Shown here piece after piece: positions 1 to 10,595 of a stretch of DNA of 64,000 nt. The notes beneath the pieces were generated by a model. That model saw only the letters and a list, made by a program, of their open reading frames with translations, did not search any database and had not been told where the DNA came from. Source of the DNA: Podospora bellae-mahoneyi (taxonomy: Eukaryota; Ascomycota; Sordariomycetes; Sordariales; Podosporaceae); assembly GCF_035222275.1 (NCBI RefSeq), contig NC_085882.1, forward strand, positions 3,479,501 to 3,543,500. Direction: 5' to 3'. Position numbers and translations under genes: made by a program. Positions within the stretch are counted from its first letter, which is position 1. Each line of letters starts with the position of its first letter.

Positions 1-1140
1 GATCCCTCCCCACGCTTGCTCCTCGTGAGGATATCCCTTCTAGACCAGCAACCAGCTTTTTGCACCCACTATCACCCCAGCACCACCGACGACAGCAACA
101 CCCGTCCTCACGGCTTGTGGCACGTAAGCGGCCTCAGCATGCCAGACGGCACCATCTGCTTCGCCAAACCATCCCTATTCGCCTACCTCCTAAGCCGCAG
201 ACTCTCCGCCTTCCTCTCCTCGCTGTCTCAAGATAACCACATCAGCGGCACCATCCAAGAGCAACTCCAACTGGACAGAACCTACACCTTCGTCTCATCC
301 ATCCTCGCCTCTCCCCTATCCCACTGCCTGGCATGCCTCGAACAACTCGCCCGCCCCGGTCCAATTCCTGCAACTTGCGGATCTCAGTTCTGTGACGAGA
401 CCTTCTCGTTTGCTCCATTAGAAGTCAGAGCACACCACCTCTTGTCCGATCCCCCGGCGTTGGACTTCTTACTAGCATGTGTCTATTCAGCCAATGTCTC
501 TGTTCCAGAACTGAGAAATGGGCTCAGAGCGGTCATTGACTCTTTTCCTGTCCTGGCGGGAGTAAGCTCCTCGCCACGGGAGACGTTATCCCGGATTTTA
601 AGTCGGGAAAACCCAGGGTCAGATGATGGCCTCTCAGCAGATAGAGAGACTTTACTCTCGTGGATGAGCGGGCAGTTTGGGGGCAGTGGTTGTTTGATTT
701 CTGCGCCGGGTGGGTCGAAATTACCGGCTATGCAGGGGGTTGTGCAGTTTATACTGAGAACTGGCAACTTTATTGGCGGTGCGGGGGGGTCTGGGAATAT
801 CAAGTTTATTTGGTCGGGATTGGGGACTAGGAGCATGTGGGAGATTTTGTGCAAGGGGTTGGTTGTGGGCGGTGACGGGGAAGCGGAGGAGAGAGGAGAA
901 GATGAGCCGCCGATGGATTTGAGGACTTGCTGGAAGACAGAGACTACGTGGAAGAGCAGCCTGCTGATGGACAGGAGGGTGTTTGTTGCGTGTGAGGACT
1001 TTGGGGGTGTGAAGGGGGTGGTGGTGAGGTATGTGTTGTTGTGTCCAGAGGGGTTTGTGCCACCGAGGATGAGGGTTATTGGGGATGCGCTGAGGCAGAG
1101 TTTTGGTGCTTTGAGGGCTGGGAGGTTGGTCAAGGAGTAG
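1..1140 (+). CDS. PARP-like protein, 5' partial
   Basis: The frame is open from the first base of the window, so the N-terminus lies off the left edge; about 379 residues and the stop are present. A Cys cluster (C-x2-C, then P-x-x-C-G-x3-C, about bases 320-385) is followed by a conserved-looking helical stretch, as in fungal proteins related to human PARP6/PARP8. The last 150 residues resemble a PARP fold: the segment WSGLGTRSMWEILCKGL aligns with the usual WHGS...W..IL..GL signature, and the C-terminal RRVFVACED and VVVRYVLLCPEG segments resemble the family's closing strands. By this alignment the conserved signature His is Ser, so ADP-ribosyl transfer may be lost. Family assignment is by recognition of motifs only. 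Confidence 0.5.
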   Translation, partial: DPSPRLLLVRISLLDQQPAFCTHYHPSTTDDSNTRPHGLWHVSGLSMPDGTICFAKPSLFAYLLSRRLSAFLSSLSQDNHISGTIQEQLQLDRTYTFVSSILASPLSHCLACLEQLARPGPIPATCGSQFCDETFSFAPLEVRAHHLLSDPPALDFLLACVYSANVSVPELRNGLRAVIDSFPVLAGVSSSPRETLSRILSRENPGSDDGLSADRETLLSWMSGQFGGSGCLISAPGGSKLPAMQGVVQFILRTGNFIGGAGGSGNIKFIWSGLGTRSMWEILCKGLVVGGDGEAEERGEDEPPMDLRTCWKTETTWKSSLLMDRRVFVACEDFGGVKGVVVRYVLLCPEGFVPPRMRVIGDALRQSFGALRAGRLVKE

Positions 1141-1478
1141 TATCAGGTAGGGTTACAATCATCACCTATACTGAAATAGAAGACTTTCTTCAAACCACAC
1201 ACCAGACACAAGCACACATGATACCTGTGACATGGACTCTATGGAGAAGCGCCTCTGTAACCGCTCAGTCGGGACAGCTGAGTTAGCAGTTCAGCTCCCC
1301 TTGGCAGACACTTACACCCCAGATAGGCAGACTGGCAGCCTGATCCAATGTGGCGCGCACTAACGAGCTGCTGCATAGGTGTACATGAGGCTGCCCCCCT
1401 CTCTTCATGATTTTTCATCTTCATGTTTGTCTTCTTCACCTGTCCACATCATTTATCGAAGCAACATAATAACACAAA
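1141..1478. other. intergenic, 338 bp
   Basis: Tandem plus-strand genes flank this gap. It should hold the 3' UTR of the PARP-like gene and the promoter of the next gene; the 60 bases before the next ATG are pyrimidine-rich. Nothing else seen. Confidence 0.5.
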
Positions 1479-2867
1479 ATGGCCTCCCTCTTCACGCAGC
1501 GCAGCGCGCGTCGCTCCAACCAAACACTACCCCAACCAACACCCTCATCAGCCAACACCGACCTCTCCCGTCACACCTCTCTCCAATCCCACTCATCCTG
1601 GTCCCCCGGCGGTCTTCCCCAGCGCTTCCTCCCTCCCCAGAACCCCCAACCGCAAACAGTAACCCCAGAACAATTCACCTCCCTCTCGCAGCAATTTGCA
1701 ACCCTCCACGCAGACCTCACCACCCAAGCAAGTCTTTTGCTAGGAGAAATCCTCGCCCTCCAGCAAACCCTTCCCGTCGTCCGCCTCTCAGAAACCTCAA
1801 CCAACCTAGACATAACCGCATTCCTCCAAGCCCTACTTCACGGGAAGCTCTCCTCCGCCCTCACCCCACCAGCCCCTTCCCAACATGAGGAAACCCCCAA
1901 ACCCCCCCGCCCCATCAGAGCCCTCTCCCGAGAAATCCAAGCCTGCCTCTCCAAAAACGACTACTTTGCTGCAATCGGCACAGCAATCGACGACCTGCGC
2001 CCCTCTGCCAAAAGTGACTCCCCCGACGCCGAGCAAGAAGCCAGGGATCGAATGGACTTGCTCCAATCTGCAATGCCAGAAGGGGAGACATACGAACAAT
2101 TCTGGGCCGATGTCGCTATGCATCTTGATCACGAGTTTTTTGTTTCTGCTGAGGCTGGGTATGTTAATTCGACAACTTTCAAATCTGGGGTGGGGGTGGG
2201 AGAGATACCGAGAGAAAGGTTTTTGGCTACGAGTGATGGGTTTGCTTGGGATGTGGAGGAGTTGGTTGGGGAGATTGTGAGGGGAAAGGGGGAGTTTAAG
2301 AATCCGCTTACGGGGAGGATGTTTGAGGGGGGGGATGTCGAGTTGATTAGACGGCATCCATTGGGGAGAGGGGTTGATGAGGCTGTGGTTGCTCTGCAGA
2401 GAGAGCAGGGGCAGATGGATGGAAAGGCGGAGATGGATGGGCAAGAGAAGGCCGGGATGGATGGGCTTGGAAAAGGGGAGGAGAGGTGGGAGGCAAAGTT
2501 GTCGGCTCAGTGGGCGAGGCAGATGCATGAGAACATAAGGGAGAAGGCGGAGAAGGAGAGGAGATTGTCGGGGTTGGTGTCGGGGTTTGGGAGGTTGAAG
2601 CTGGAGGTGACATCGCCAACGACAGCTGCTGTTGAACTGCCAGCAACAACGGCAGTGAGACCAGACGATGTGCCCTCAAAGACAGCTAGTCCATCCATTC
2701 CCGGGGCGTTCCCTGACTACACGACCCTTGCGGAACTGCCAGGCTCCAACGAGCATGACAACATCAAGAAGGAGGAAGAGGGCAACAAGGCGGATGCTGG
2801 AGAGCCAGATTACAAGTCTTTTGCATGGTACAATAAGTACTTTCACTCCATGTACGGTCAACATTAG
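1479..2867 (+). CDS. uncharacterised protein with a U-box-like segment
   Basis: One uninterrupted exon of 462 codons starting at an ATG in good context (A at -3). The first 150 residues are Ser/Pro/Gln-rich and probably disordered. A more conserved-looking core follows (about residues 155-310), with an acidic helical part and then a segment reading FLATSDGFAWDVEELV and, further on, FKNPLTGRMFEGGDVELI ahead of RRHPLGRG. That order (aromatic/W, NPLT, phi-x2-D-phi, HPLG) resembles the fold pattern of U-box-like domains in fungal proteins, but no catalytic claim can be made. The C-terminal third is charged, with a short coiled coil, then Pro/Thr-rich. Codon use is typical of the neighbours. I do not recognise an orthologue. 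Confidence 0.7.
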   Translation: MASLFTQRSARRSNQTLPQPTPSSANTDLSRHTSLQSHSSWSPGGLPQRFLPPQNPQPQTVTPEQFTSLSQQFATLHADLTTQASLLLGEILALQQTLPVVRLSETSTNLDITAFLQALLHGKLSSALTPPAPSQHEETPKPPRPIRALSREIQACLSKNDYFAAIGTAIDDLRPSAKSDSPDAEQEARDRMDLLQSAMPEGETYEQFWADVAMHLDHEFFVSAEAGYVNSTTFKSGVGVGEIPRERFLATSDGFAWDVEELVGEIVRGKGEFKNPLTGRMFEGGDVELIRRHPLGRGVDEAVVALQREQGQMDGKAEMDGQEKAGMDGLGKGEERWEAKLSAQWARQMHENIREKAEKERRLSGLVSGFGRLKLEVTSPTTAAVELPATTAVRPDDVPSKTASPSIPGAFPDYTTLAELPGSNEHDNIKKEEEGNKADAGEPDYKSFAWYNKYFHSMYGQH

Positions 2868-3600
2868 AGCATTGATACCGCCAGAAGGCAGACAAACAAA
2901 TCTTCAAAGTCTTTTGATCTGCCCCTTCCCGGGAGTGATCAGATATTTGTGGCCATCTGAACTGTGAGCATTGCGACATCGGCCTCGGTTGAGGCATTGG
3001 GTAATCTTGAGTTTCCAATAAGGACATCTGCAAACAATGGCGTGATTCTGCCAGGCACCATCATCAGAGGGAACGTGCTTCCATCACCCTCCCGGGACGT
3101 GACTCCACTATTCCGGCCAATCCGGTGCTCGCAGCCGGAAGTCACCCTCTCGCTATTCACACTGCGCCGAAAATTGGTCCGTGCTTTCCGAAATTGTGGT
3201 CCGTGCACGCCGAAAATGCGGCTTTGGGAAGGTACAGAGCACGGAGTCCAGAAGGAAAGAACTATGCCAGCACCAACTCACCCCTCTCGACTTTCCCTGT
3301 AATAGTGAGTCAGATAAACTCTCCATCTTCCTTTAAATTTTCTCACCCTTATCATCTTTTCAGGTCTAAACCCTCCAAGCGACACACGAGAGGGGTAGCC
3401 GGGCAGACTTCATCTTGACATCGTCCCAGTCATTGTACTGTTGGCCGTGTGAGGTTGTTAGTCACCACACTCCCTCAACAGAACGGCCAGTTTCAGCTGT
3501 CACTCATTCAGCAACTGTGTGCCCTTCGTCTCTTCCCTTTTCAAAGCCAGTTCCTACAACTCACTCACCACCTTTACTTTGAACAACCAGCTCAAACATC
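2868..3600. other. intergenic, 733 bp
   Basis: Untranslated region and promoter of the GNAT gene. It contains a degenerate tandem repeat near 3165-3208 (listed separately). The 130 bases before the next ATG are rich in C, T and CA, as is common for fungal 5' UTRs. No ORF here looks coding. Confidence 0.5.
3165..3208. repeat. degenerate 22-bp tandem repeat (2 copies plus a partial third)
   Basis: Two adjacent units of about 22 bp share the order CCGAAA(A)TT..GGTCCGTGC, and a partial third copy (GCCGAAAATG) follows. They lie about 400 bp upstream of the GNAT gene start and could be repeated transcription-factor sites; no function is shown. Confidence 0.4.
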
Positions 3601-4615
3601 ATGACAAGAGTAACCATGGACACGAGCTCTTTCAGCTCATTCACTCCCCGGGAGCCTCAAACCGACCGCCCTCCAAGAGATCCGGCCCCTCCCACTCCCT
3701 TTATCTCTTTCATCAAGCCTCAAGGCCAGCTCTGGAACTACAACCGGCACAAGACCCACGAAGACCAGCCAGGCAACATCCCCAAGGCTTTCCTCGATGC
3801 CATGAGCGTTAGAGAGAAGGTCTACGTCGAAGAACAGGGCATTGCCTTGGAAAACGAATTCGACAGTGACGACCACCGTAGCTGGTACCGTCTCCCCCCG
3901 TTTACCCTTTTTGAATTCATAACTAACACCCTGCTTTAAAAGCCACTGGGTAATCTACGCCTCTGTCCTCACCACCATCCTCCCAGCCATCCTAGACCCC
4001 CGAACCGGCAGGCTCGTCCGCCCCCGCGTCACCAGGACCACCTCCCTCCCCATCGGCACCATCCGCCTAGTCCCTTTCCCCCACTCAGCCCACCCTCGCA
4101 ACGGCGGCATCTACTTAAACGGCCTCCTCACCAACGTCGGCGACCCCGTCCGTCCTAGAAGCAGCGAGACGGTCCAGGCCCTCCAGCCCCAGGAGATCCA
4201 AGGAGGCAACCGTCGCAACTCCCTCTACATCCGCGACTTCCCCACCACCTTCCACAACGGTCAGGAGCCGTACGTGAAGCTCGGTCGTCTGGCTGTCCTC
4301 AAGGAGTACCGTAACAAGGGAATCGCGGGCCAGCTTGTGCGCGCCGCAGTTACCTGGATGCAGACAAATTACACCATCTTCAACCCTAGCCCTTCCGTGT
4401 TGGGCTTTGACAGACTGGGCATGGACGTGACGGGCCAGCTGCCTAAGTGGCGGGGCCTGTTTTGCATTCATGCGCAGGAGGAGGCGGTCAAGGTCTGGGA
4501 GAGGTATGGGTTCAAGGTGGACGAGAAGATGGGAAAGTGGTGGGAGGAGGGGATCCCGCATGTGGGCATGTGGTTGAGGGTTCCGGTTGGCAAGGGGGGT
4601 CATACTGTTGCCTGA
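3601..4615 (+). CDS. GNAT-family N-acetyltransferase
   Basis: Two exons, 3601-3884 and 3943-4615, give 318 codons; the 58-nt intron has a GTACCG donor and an AACTAAC branch site. An acetyl-CoA-dependent acyltransferase is inferred from the GNAT core: the N-terminal half reads REKVYVEEQGI then CHWVIYASV (strand-turn-strand), and motif A is LGRLAVLKEYRNKGIAGQLV with the R-x-x-G-x-A pyrophosphate loop at residues 218-223. A long insert between these parts (Pro/Arg-rich, about residues 110-190) is typical of fungal members. The C-terminal segment with ERYGFKVDEKMGKW fits the closing beta strand. Substrate is unknown. A second in-frame ATG five codons downstream could also serve as start. Confidence 0.85.
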
Positions 4616-5285
4616 GCTGAGGAGATGGAGGACTGGTGTGGTTTTTATTGCTCTTTTGGAATGGCGAGTACAAGTGTCTCTCGTCCAGGCTTGATGCCTT
4701 TCCCCTGTATTCTGCTGGCCAGGCATGCTTTTACTCCAAAACAGAGAAACTCTTCATGGCTATGGCGTTTTTTTGGGAGCAAGAGGACAAGGAAAAGCAT
4801 CTGCTGGCTCGACTGGCTTATGATAGTCCCCTGGCAAATGGGTCATTTATCAAGCACCTCTCTGTTCATCTGTCTGAGATCGAGGTCGTCTTTGCAATGT
4901 GTATGATAGCAAGCGTTGGAGCACCGGGGCATTGGAGGTTCTTTGCTTTTTCGTAGATTTATGGGGAAACGGTCTCCAATCACTGAGACACAGATTATAG
5001 CCCCCCATCTCTATGGTAAAAAAAGACAGAAAAATACAAAGAGATGTAGAGGAGGCCACACACACAAGAAAAGACATGTGCACATGTGGCATGGTATTTT
5101 TGACACCGATGACGCCTTTCGGAAATTGACGATTTGCTCCCTTTTTATGAGAGACCCCTATTTGTGCCTGTTTAACAAGAGTGCCGTGCAGCCATCCCAG
5201 ACCGTAATGGACAAATGCATCCCTGCAAAACAAGTCGTAAAATCCGTTCCACGCCGAACCACATGCCTTCCACCAGAGACACCAT
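4616..5285. other. intergenic between convergent genes, 670 bp
   Basis: The gap holds the two facing 3' UTRs of the GNAT gene and rps5. No coding signal is seen on either strand. Confidence 0.5.
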
Positions 5286-6275
5286 TTACCGGTTGCTCTT
5301 GGCGACACGCTCCAACTCATCCTTCTTCTTGATGGCATAAGAGTTGCTGGAACCCTTGGCGGCGTTGATGAGCTCCTCAGCAAGGCACTCAGCAATCGAC
5401 TTGACGTTGCGGAAAGAGGCCTCGCGGGCACCAGTGGTGAGGAGAGAGATGGCCTGGTTGACGCGGCGGAGGGGAGAGACATCGACGGCCTGTCTGCGGA
5501 CGGTACCAGCCGAGCCGATACGGGTGCTGTCTTCGCGGGGACCGCAGTTGACAATGGCGTCAACGGCAATCTGGATGGGGTTCTGGTCGGTCATCAGGTG
5601 GATCTGTGCGTGATGGTGTCAGTTCTCTCAGATCCTCCAACTTCCTTGGGTGCTCGGTAATGCTCACGATCTCGAAGGCATGGGCGACGATGCGGACGGC
5701 CATCATCTTCTTGCCGTTGTTGCGGCCGTGCATCATGAGGGAGTTGGTGAGACGCTCAATGATGGGGCAGTTGGCCTTGCGGAAACGCTTGGCGGCATAG
5801 CGACCGGCAGAGTGAGGGAGGTAGACGGGAGCCCGGATCTGGATGTAGTCGCTGAAGCACACAAAGTCCCGTTAGCCTCCAATTCCCCAGCCAGAGAGAG
5901 AGCAAGAGCCTCCATGTGAAGCCTGCGTTCCGAATCTCGAATATCTTTTGGTGGTTCGATCGGCGCGCGTAACTTCGCAATCGGGCTTCCTGCTCGGGTT
6001 CTGATCTTGCGACAAAGGTAGAGGGCTCTTACGTCAAGGAGATATCCCGGATCTCGACATCATCGTAGCTCCAGCGGTCTGTAATTGACACCAGTCAGCG
6101 TCTGAGTTCCCCATCTTCGAGTTTTGGCGGTTTTTGAAGTTGTCTCGCAGTCGAAATGGGGGGTCTGCTGCATGGGGCAAAATAACGTACTGAAGAGCTT
6201 GATGCTGCCAACCTCAGCGGCAACCTCCTTGGGGAGGACCTCGTAGGCCTGAACTTCAACGCCGGCGTCAGACAT
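5286..6275 (-). CDS. rps5: 40S ribosomal protein S5 (uS7)
   Basis: Four exons on the minus strand (6191-6275, 6033-6078, 5668-5851, 5286-5603) join to 210 codons, close to the family's usual length. uS7 binds the 3' major domain of 18S rRNA at the head of the small subunit, near the E site. The sequence is near-textbook: [37 protein letters not shown], then [11 protein letters not shown] and [13 protein letters not shown], ending in the highly conserved [19 protein letters not shown] tail. All three introns start with GT and end with AG, and all junctions fall inside conserved motifs. The gene is divergent from rps25, with 295 bp between start codons. Confidence 0.97.
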
Positions 6276-6570
6276 GATTGCTGGTGGTTGGCTGTCGTGG
6301 TGGATGGATTGATCGAAGTTGGCGTTGGGGCGGGCTGCACAGCAAGTCTTCTGAGTTCGGGAGTCGTGAATTTTTTGGTGGCCCCGCTTGAGGTGGTCAG
6401 GGCGGCCCACCAGCCACTCACGGGGCCGCATTCACCTTAGGGCTCGGTTGACCTAAGCTTTGCCAGAGAGCAGCGAACCTCTGTCAGAAAAAACTCCCCG
6501 CCTTTGACATTGCGACCGCTGGACCTCGACCTCTGACCCGTTCACCAAACCACCAGAACAGACATCCAAA
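6276..6570. promoter_or_regulatory. shared divergent promoter of rps5 and rps25
   Basis: Only 295 bp separate the start codons of two small-subunit protein genes transcribed away from each other, so both core promoters must lie here. A TTAGGG hexamer at 6437-6442 matches the Tbf1/telobox-type site known from ribosomal protein promoters of several ascomycetes; one copy alone could be chance. Pyrimidine-rich stretches precede both starts. Confidence 0.6.
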
Positions 6571-7046
6571 ATGGCTCCCGCGGCAACTGGTGCGAAGAAG
6601 CAGAAGAAGAAGTGGTCCAAGGGAAAGGGTAAGCTTCATTCATGTCGAAAATTTGATGCCCTGATGCCTCTGCAATTGGGGTTGGGGCGATGGCGATAGG
6701 CACGGTCGCAGACGCAGACGCAGACGCAGATGGCTAACCTTTGGCAAAAACAACAGTCAAGGACAAGGCCCAGCACGCCGTCATCCTCGACAAGACCACT
6801 TCCGACAAGCTCTATAAGGATGTCCAGTCCTACCGCCTCGTGACTGTCGCCACCCTCGTCGACAGACTCAAGATCAACGGCTCCCTCGCCCGGAGGTGCC
6901 TTGCCGACTTGGAGGAGAAGGGCCAGATCAAGCAGGTCGTCAGCCACAGCAAGATGAAGATCTACAGTATGTTTGGTTGATGGTTCGCGACAGTAGCGGA
7001 ATTTTGCTGACACGCTCTAGCTCGCGCCGTTACCGCCGCCGAGTAA
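6571..7046 (+). CDS. rps25: 40S ribosomal protein S25 (eS25)
   Basis: Three exons (6571-6628, 6757-6966, 7021-7046) give 97 codons. eS25 is a small basic protein of the 40S head. The N-terminus is Lys-rich (KKQKKKWSKGK), followed by the winged-helix core with DKTTSDKLYKDVQSYRLVT, SLARRCLADLEEKGQIKQV and the C-terminal KMKIYTRAV. The first intron starts right after the basic tail, a common position in fungal ribosomal genes, and contains a (CAGACG)n run at 6708-6730. The last exon codes for only the final eight residues plus the stop. Confidence 0.96.
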
Positions 7047-8991
7047 ATATTCCCACCAAAGACTTCATTTCAACGGACCTGACGGGCAGGACAAATAACG
7101 ACTTTTGTTAACGGCGGTTCGCTTGGGGTTTACGGTTTCATCGGGTTATTTACGGCTACATCACTGGGAAAGGGGTTCTTTTTTTCAGCACGGTGTAGCA
7201 TAGGGATCGGAAGCGCTCCAGGATTCCTTAGATCGGAATTGCATCAAGATACGAACAGAAAACGCCGCTCCGCCCGGCAGCCCGGAGCATGGAGATGTGA
7301 TACCACACAATAAAGTCAGCATGCCGAAAACCTGATGACGTGACGAGAACTTTCTTTGGGATTGGAATCGGAATGTGATGTATGCCGCGGAGGGCGCAGG
7401 AACCACGCAGCTCAAGACAGAAATCGAGACTGATTCCCAACCCAACTGTGCCAGTGCCTCTTCGTGTGCTTGTGCTCGTGCTGGCCGAGAAGCCCCCGAG
7501 TTGATGACATCACTTGAAGACTACGCGACCACGCGTTAAGTGCAATAGACTGGCCATTGAGGTGTCGACGACGAGGAAAAGATATGCAAAGTGTGTCGGT
7601 GGAGTGTGTCGATGCCTTCTCCAGTCCATATGGTATATTGCTGCTGACTCTTTGCCGCGCCGAGCCTCTCTTTGTCCTGGTCTTCTTCAATTATTCGAGG
7701 TTGTTCGAGCAAGCTGTTTGTTGGAAATCTTATCTCAGCCCAACATGTAGTTCTCCAAGCAAGCCCGTCATGCCGTAATTATCGCCAATATATCAATAAG
7801 GCAGTTGGGTAATATTCATGCAGCTGCTGGTTCCAAGACACCGGATCATTCCGGAGGTTGGAGGTCTCGGCCCTGAGATGAGTTGGCAAAGAACCACAAC
7901 CTTCTCTATTCGTCCACCCAAACAGACGTTTTGGAAGGCACAAATAACAACCAAAATCCACCACAACCTCAGGGGTTTTCCGCATCTCAGAATCGTGATG
8001 TCTTTCCATGTCTCCGTATCTCAAAAGAAAAGCTGAGGATCGTTGCCCTGTCCGGCAAGTGCCGTTTGACTCTTGCCACTGGTATCTTGACGCTGCCAAG
8101 GCCGGGAAGCCTGGGGAAAGTGTGGGATGCCGACAGGCCGGGAGGTCAAGACATGGGAGGATGATGCCATCTGGATATCAAAATCGAGGGTTCACCTTGC
8201 TTATAACCTGTCAACTTGTCAGTTCTTCAGGGTCCTTTCCCAACTCCAATTCGAACAGACATAGCAATTGGATCCGGCCGATTGGTTGCTGTCGGCGGCG
8301 TTGATCGGAAACTTTTTATTAGCCTCGTGGAACCTTTACAGCCGAACGGGGCTAGAAGAGTTGGCAGCGATCCTTGTGAATTTTTTACCATGATCGAAAC
8401 CCAGCCCGGCGATAAAGCACTTTGCACTTTTCAGGGGGGAGGGGGGGGCTTGAAACTTCGGTTGAGAATCGGTCTATGAAAGTTTACACTTTGAAGGCGG
8501 CGGGCTGGACTTGCGGTGACAGCTGCTGCATGTGAGAAGCTGGAAGGAAGCCCACACACAACGCACCCCGGGTGGCCGTTGATGCAATTCCAGGCAAAAT
8601 CCTGCCACAGAAAAATGGCTCCCCTTCGGCCGCTCACTACCAGAGAAAGAAAAAGACTGGAGCCTCGGGCTTAACCGGCAACTGCGTTGCTGTTAGCGCT
8701 ACTGTGCCGGCCAGTGATAAGGCTGGAAATGGAGCAGAAAGGCAGTGGATGGCTGGCGATGGCCCGTGCCCGCACTGACAAGGGGTGCCGGGAAGACTCG
8801 CAAAGCTCAAAAGCTGGTCTCTTCCAAGGCCCACTTGTCGAATTTTTTTCCCTCTCCCCCCCCAAACCCTCTCGTCCGCAGAATTTAATTCTCGCGACCT
8901 CCCCATCTCTTCCCGTTTCCAATCTCTCACCGCAGAGATCTCTCCACTCATTCTTTTCTAATCGAGGCCGACTTGATCAGAAAACTTCAAA
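7047..8991. other. intergenic, 1.9 kb
   Basis: No ORF here shows family motifs or consistent codon use on either strand. It should contain the rps25 3' UTR and a long upstream region for the carrier gene. Notable are a G-rich run at 8438-8450 and a pyrimidine-rich tract at 8843-8872 close to the carrier start. Room exists for a non-coding RNA, but nothing supports one. Confidence 0.4.
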
Positions 8992-10595
8992 ATGTCTGAC
9001 GCTAAGCCTCACGTTTTGGGCATGCCCGTAAGTTCAACCTCTCTGCCGCCGTCATCTCCGTTAATCCCCTCGGATCCGTCCACGCCGGCGCCCACGATAC
9101 CCCTCGGAGCCCTGTCGTCATGACTGCCATCACCAATTGACCCCGATGACTCGGAACAATGGTCTCTTGGATGATGGCCTTCATGATGGCATCCTCCCGA
9201 GTACTGTTGGGCACCGGCTGTAGCGGTTACCCCTCCAAACGGACGATATCAGAATTGTGCGCAGTTTAACTAACATGTTTTGCAATAGCCCTTCGTGGTG
9301 GACTTCTTGAGTACGTAGAACCCGAAATCAACGACCAGACGAACACATTCACATTCGCTTTCTCTTTTCCTTGAGAATGCTGGGTGTCGGATATCCCTCG
9401 CTGCGCCGCAGTTGGTTGGGCCTCGCAATTCACAACAGCATGCTGACAACATACAACAGTGGGTGGTGTCTCCGCCGCCGTCTCGAAGACCGCTGCTGCT
9501 CCCATCGAGCGCATCAAGCTTCTCGTTCAGAACCAGGTACGTTGTTACCGGGCACACATCTGCCCTCCCTGACTGCTCTCTTGTGGGCGGGGCGGCTGGC
9601 ATTGCTGCATATGCTACGGTTGGATCAATCTGATCTCCGCTGTCACGTGCCAGCAGCTACAGCCCTCTGGAGAGCGGCAGGTCCCGCAACCACACATTTC
9701 TGACGGATCACTAACAACCCTCCAGGATGAGATGATCAAGGCCGGCCGCCTCGACCGCCGCTATGCTGGTATCACCGACTGCTTCAAGCGCGTCACCGCC
9801 GACGAGGGTGTCATGTCCCTCTGGCGTGGCAACACTGCCAACGTCATCCGTTACTTCCCTACCCAGGCCTTGAACTTCGCTTTCCGTGACAAGTTCAAGA
9901 AGATGTTCGGCTACAAGAAGGACAAGGATGGCTACGCCAAGTGGATGGCTGGTAACCTTGCCTCCGGTGGTGTAAGTTTTGTTCTGGATCTGCTGTTCGC
10001 CCGAGGCCTGTGCTGACATGGATATCTCTAGGCCGCTGGTGCCACTTCCCTCCTCTTCGTCTACTCCCTTGACTACGCCCGTACCCGTCTGGCCAACGAC
10101 TCCAAGTCTGCCAAGGGTGGCGGTGCCCGTCAGTTCAACGGTCTCATCGACGTCTACAGAAAGACTCTCGCCGCTGACGGCATCCGCGGTCTCTACCGTG
10201 GCTTCGGTCCTTCCGTTGCCGGTATTGTCGTCTACCGTGGTCTCTACTTCGGCATGTACGACTCCATCAAGCCCGTCCTCCTTGTCGGTGACCTCCAGAA
10301 CAACTTCCTTGCCTCTTTCGCCCTTGGTTGGTGCGTCACCACCGGTGCCGGTATCGCCTCTTACCCCCTTGATACCGTCCGTCGTCGCATGATGATGACC
10401 TCCGGTGAGGCTGTCAAGTACAAGTCCTCTTTCGATGCCTTCCAGCAGATCGTCCGCAAGGAGGGTGTCAAGTCTCTCTTCAAGGGTGCCGGTGCCAACA
10501 TCCTCCGTGGTGTCGCCGGTGCTGGTGTCTTGTCCATCTATGACCAGCTCCAGGTCCTCATGTTCGGCAAGGCCTTCAAGGGTGGTTCCGGCTAA
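8992..10595 (+). CDS. aac: mitochondrial ADP/ATP carrier
   Basis: Five exons (8992-9027, 9289-9310, 9460-9536, 9726-9971, 10032-10595) give 314 codons, matching the family. It exchanges cytosolic ADP for matrix ATP across the inner mitochondrial membrane. The three-fold carrier repeat is visible: [12 protein letters not shown], then [12 protein letters not shown], then [18 protein letters not shown] (residues 244-249) is the signature that defines ADP/ATP carriers. Two very small exons at the 5' end (12 codons and 22 nt) precede the repeats, and intron positions fall between carrier helices. Codon choice is strongly biased to C-ending codons, as expected for high expression; this bias also opens a long antisense frame that is not a gene. 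Confidence 0.97.
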
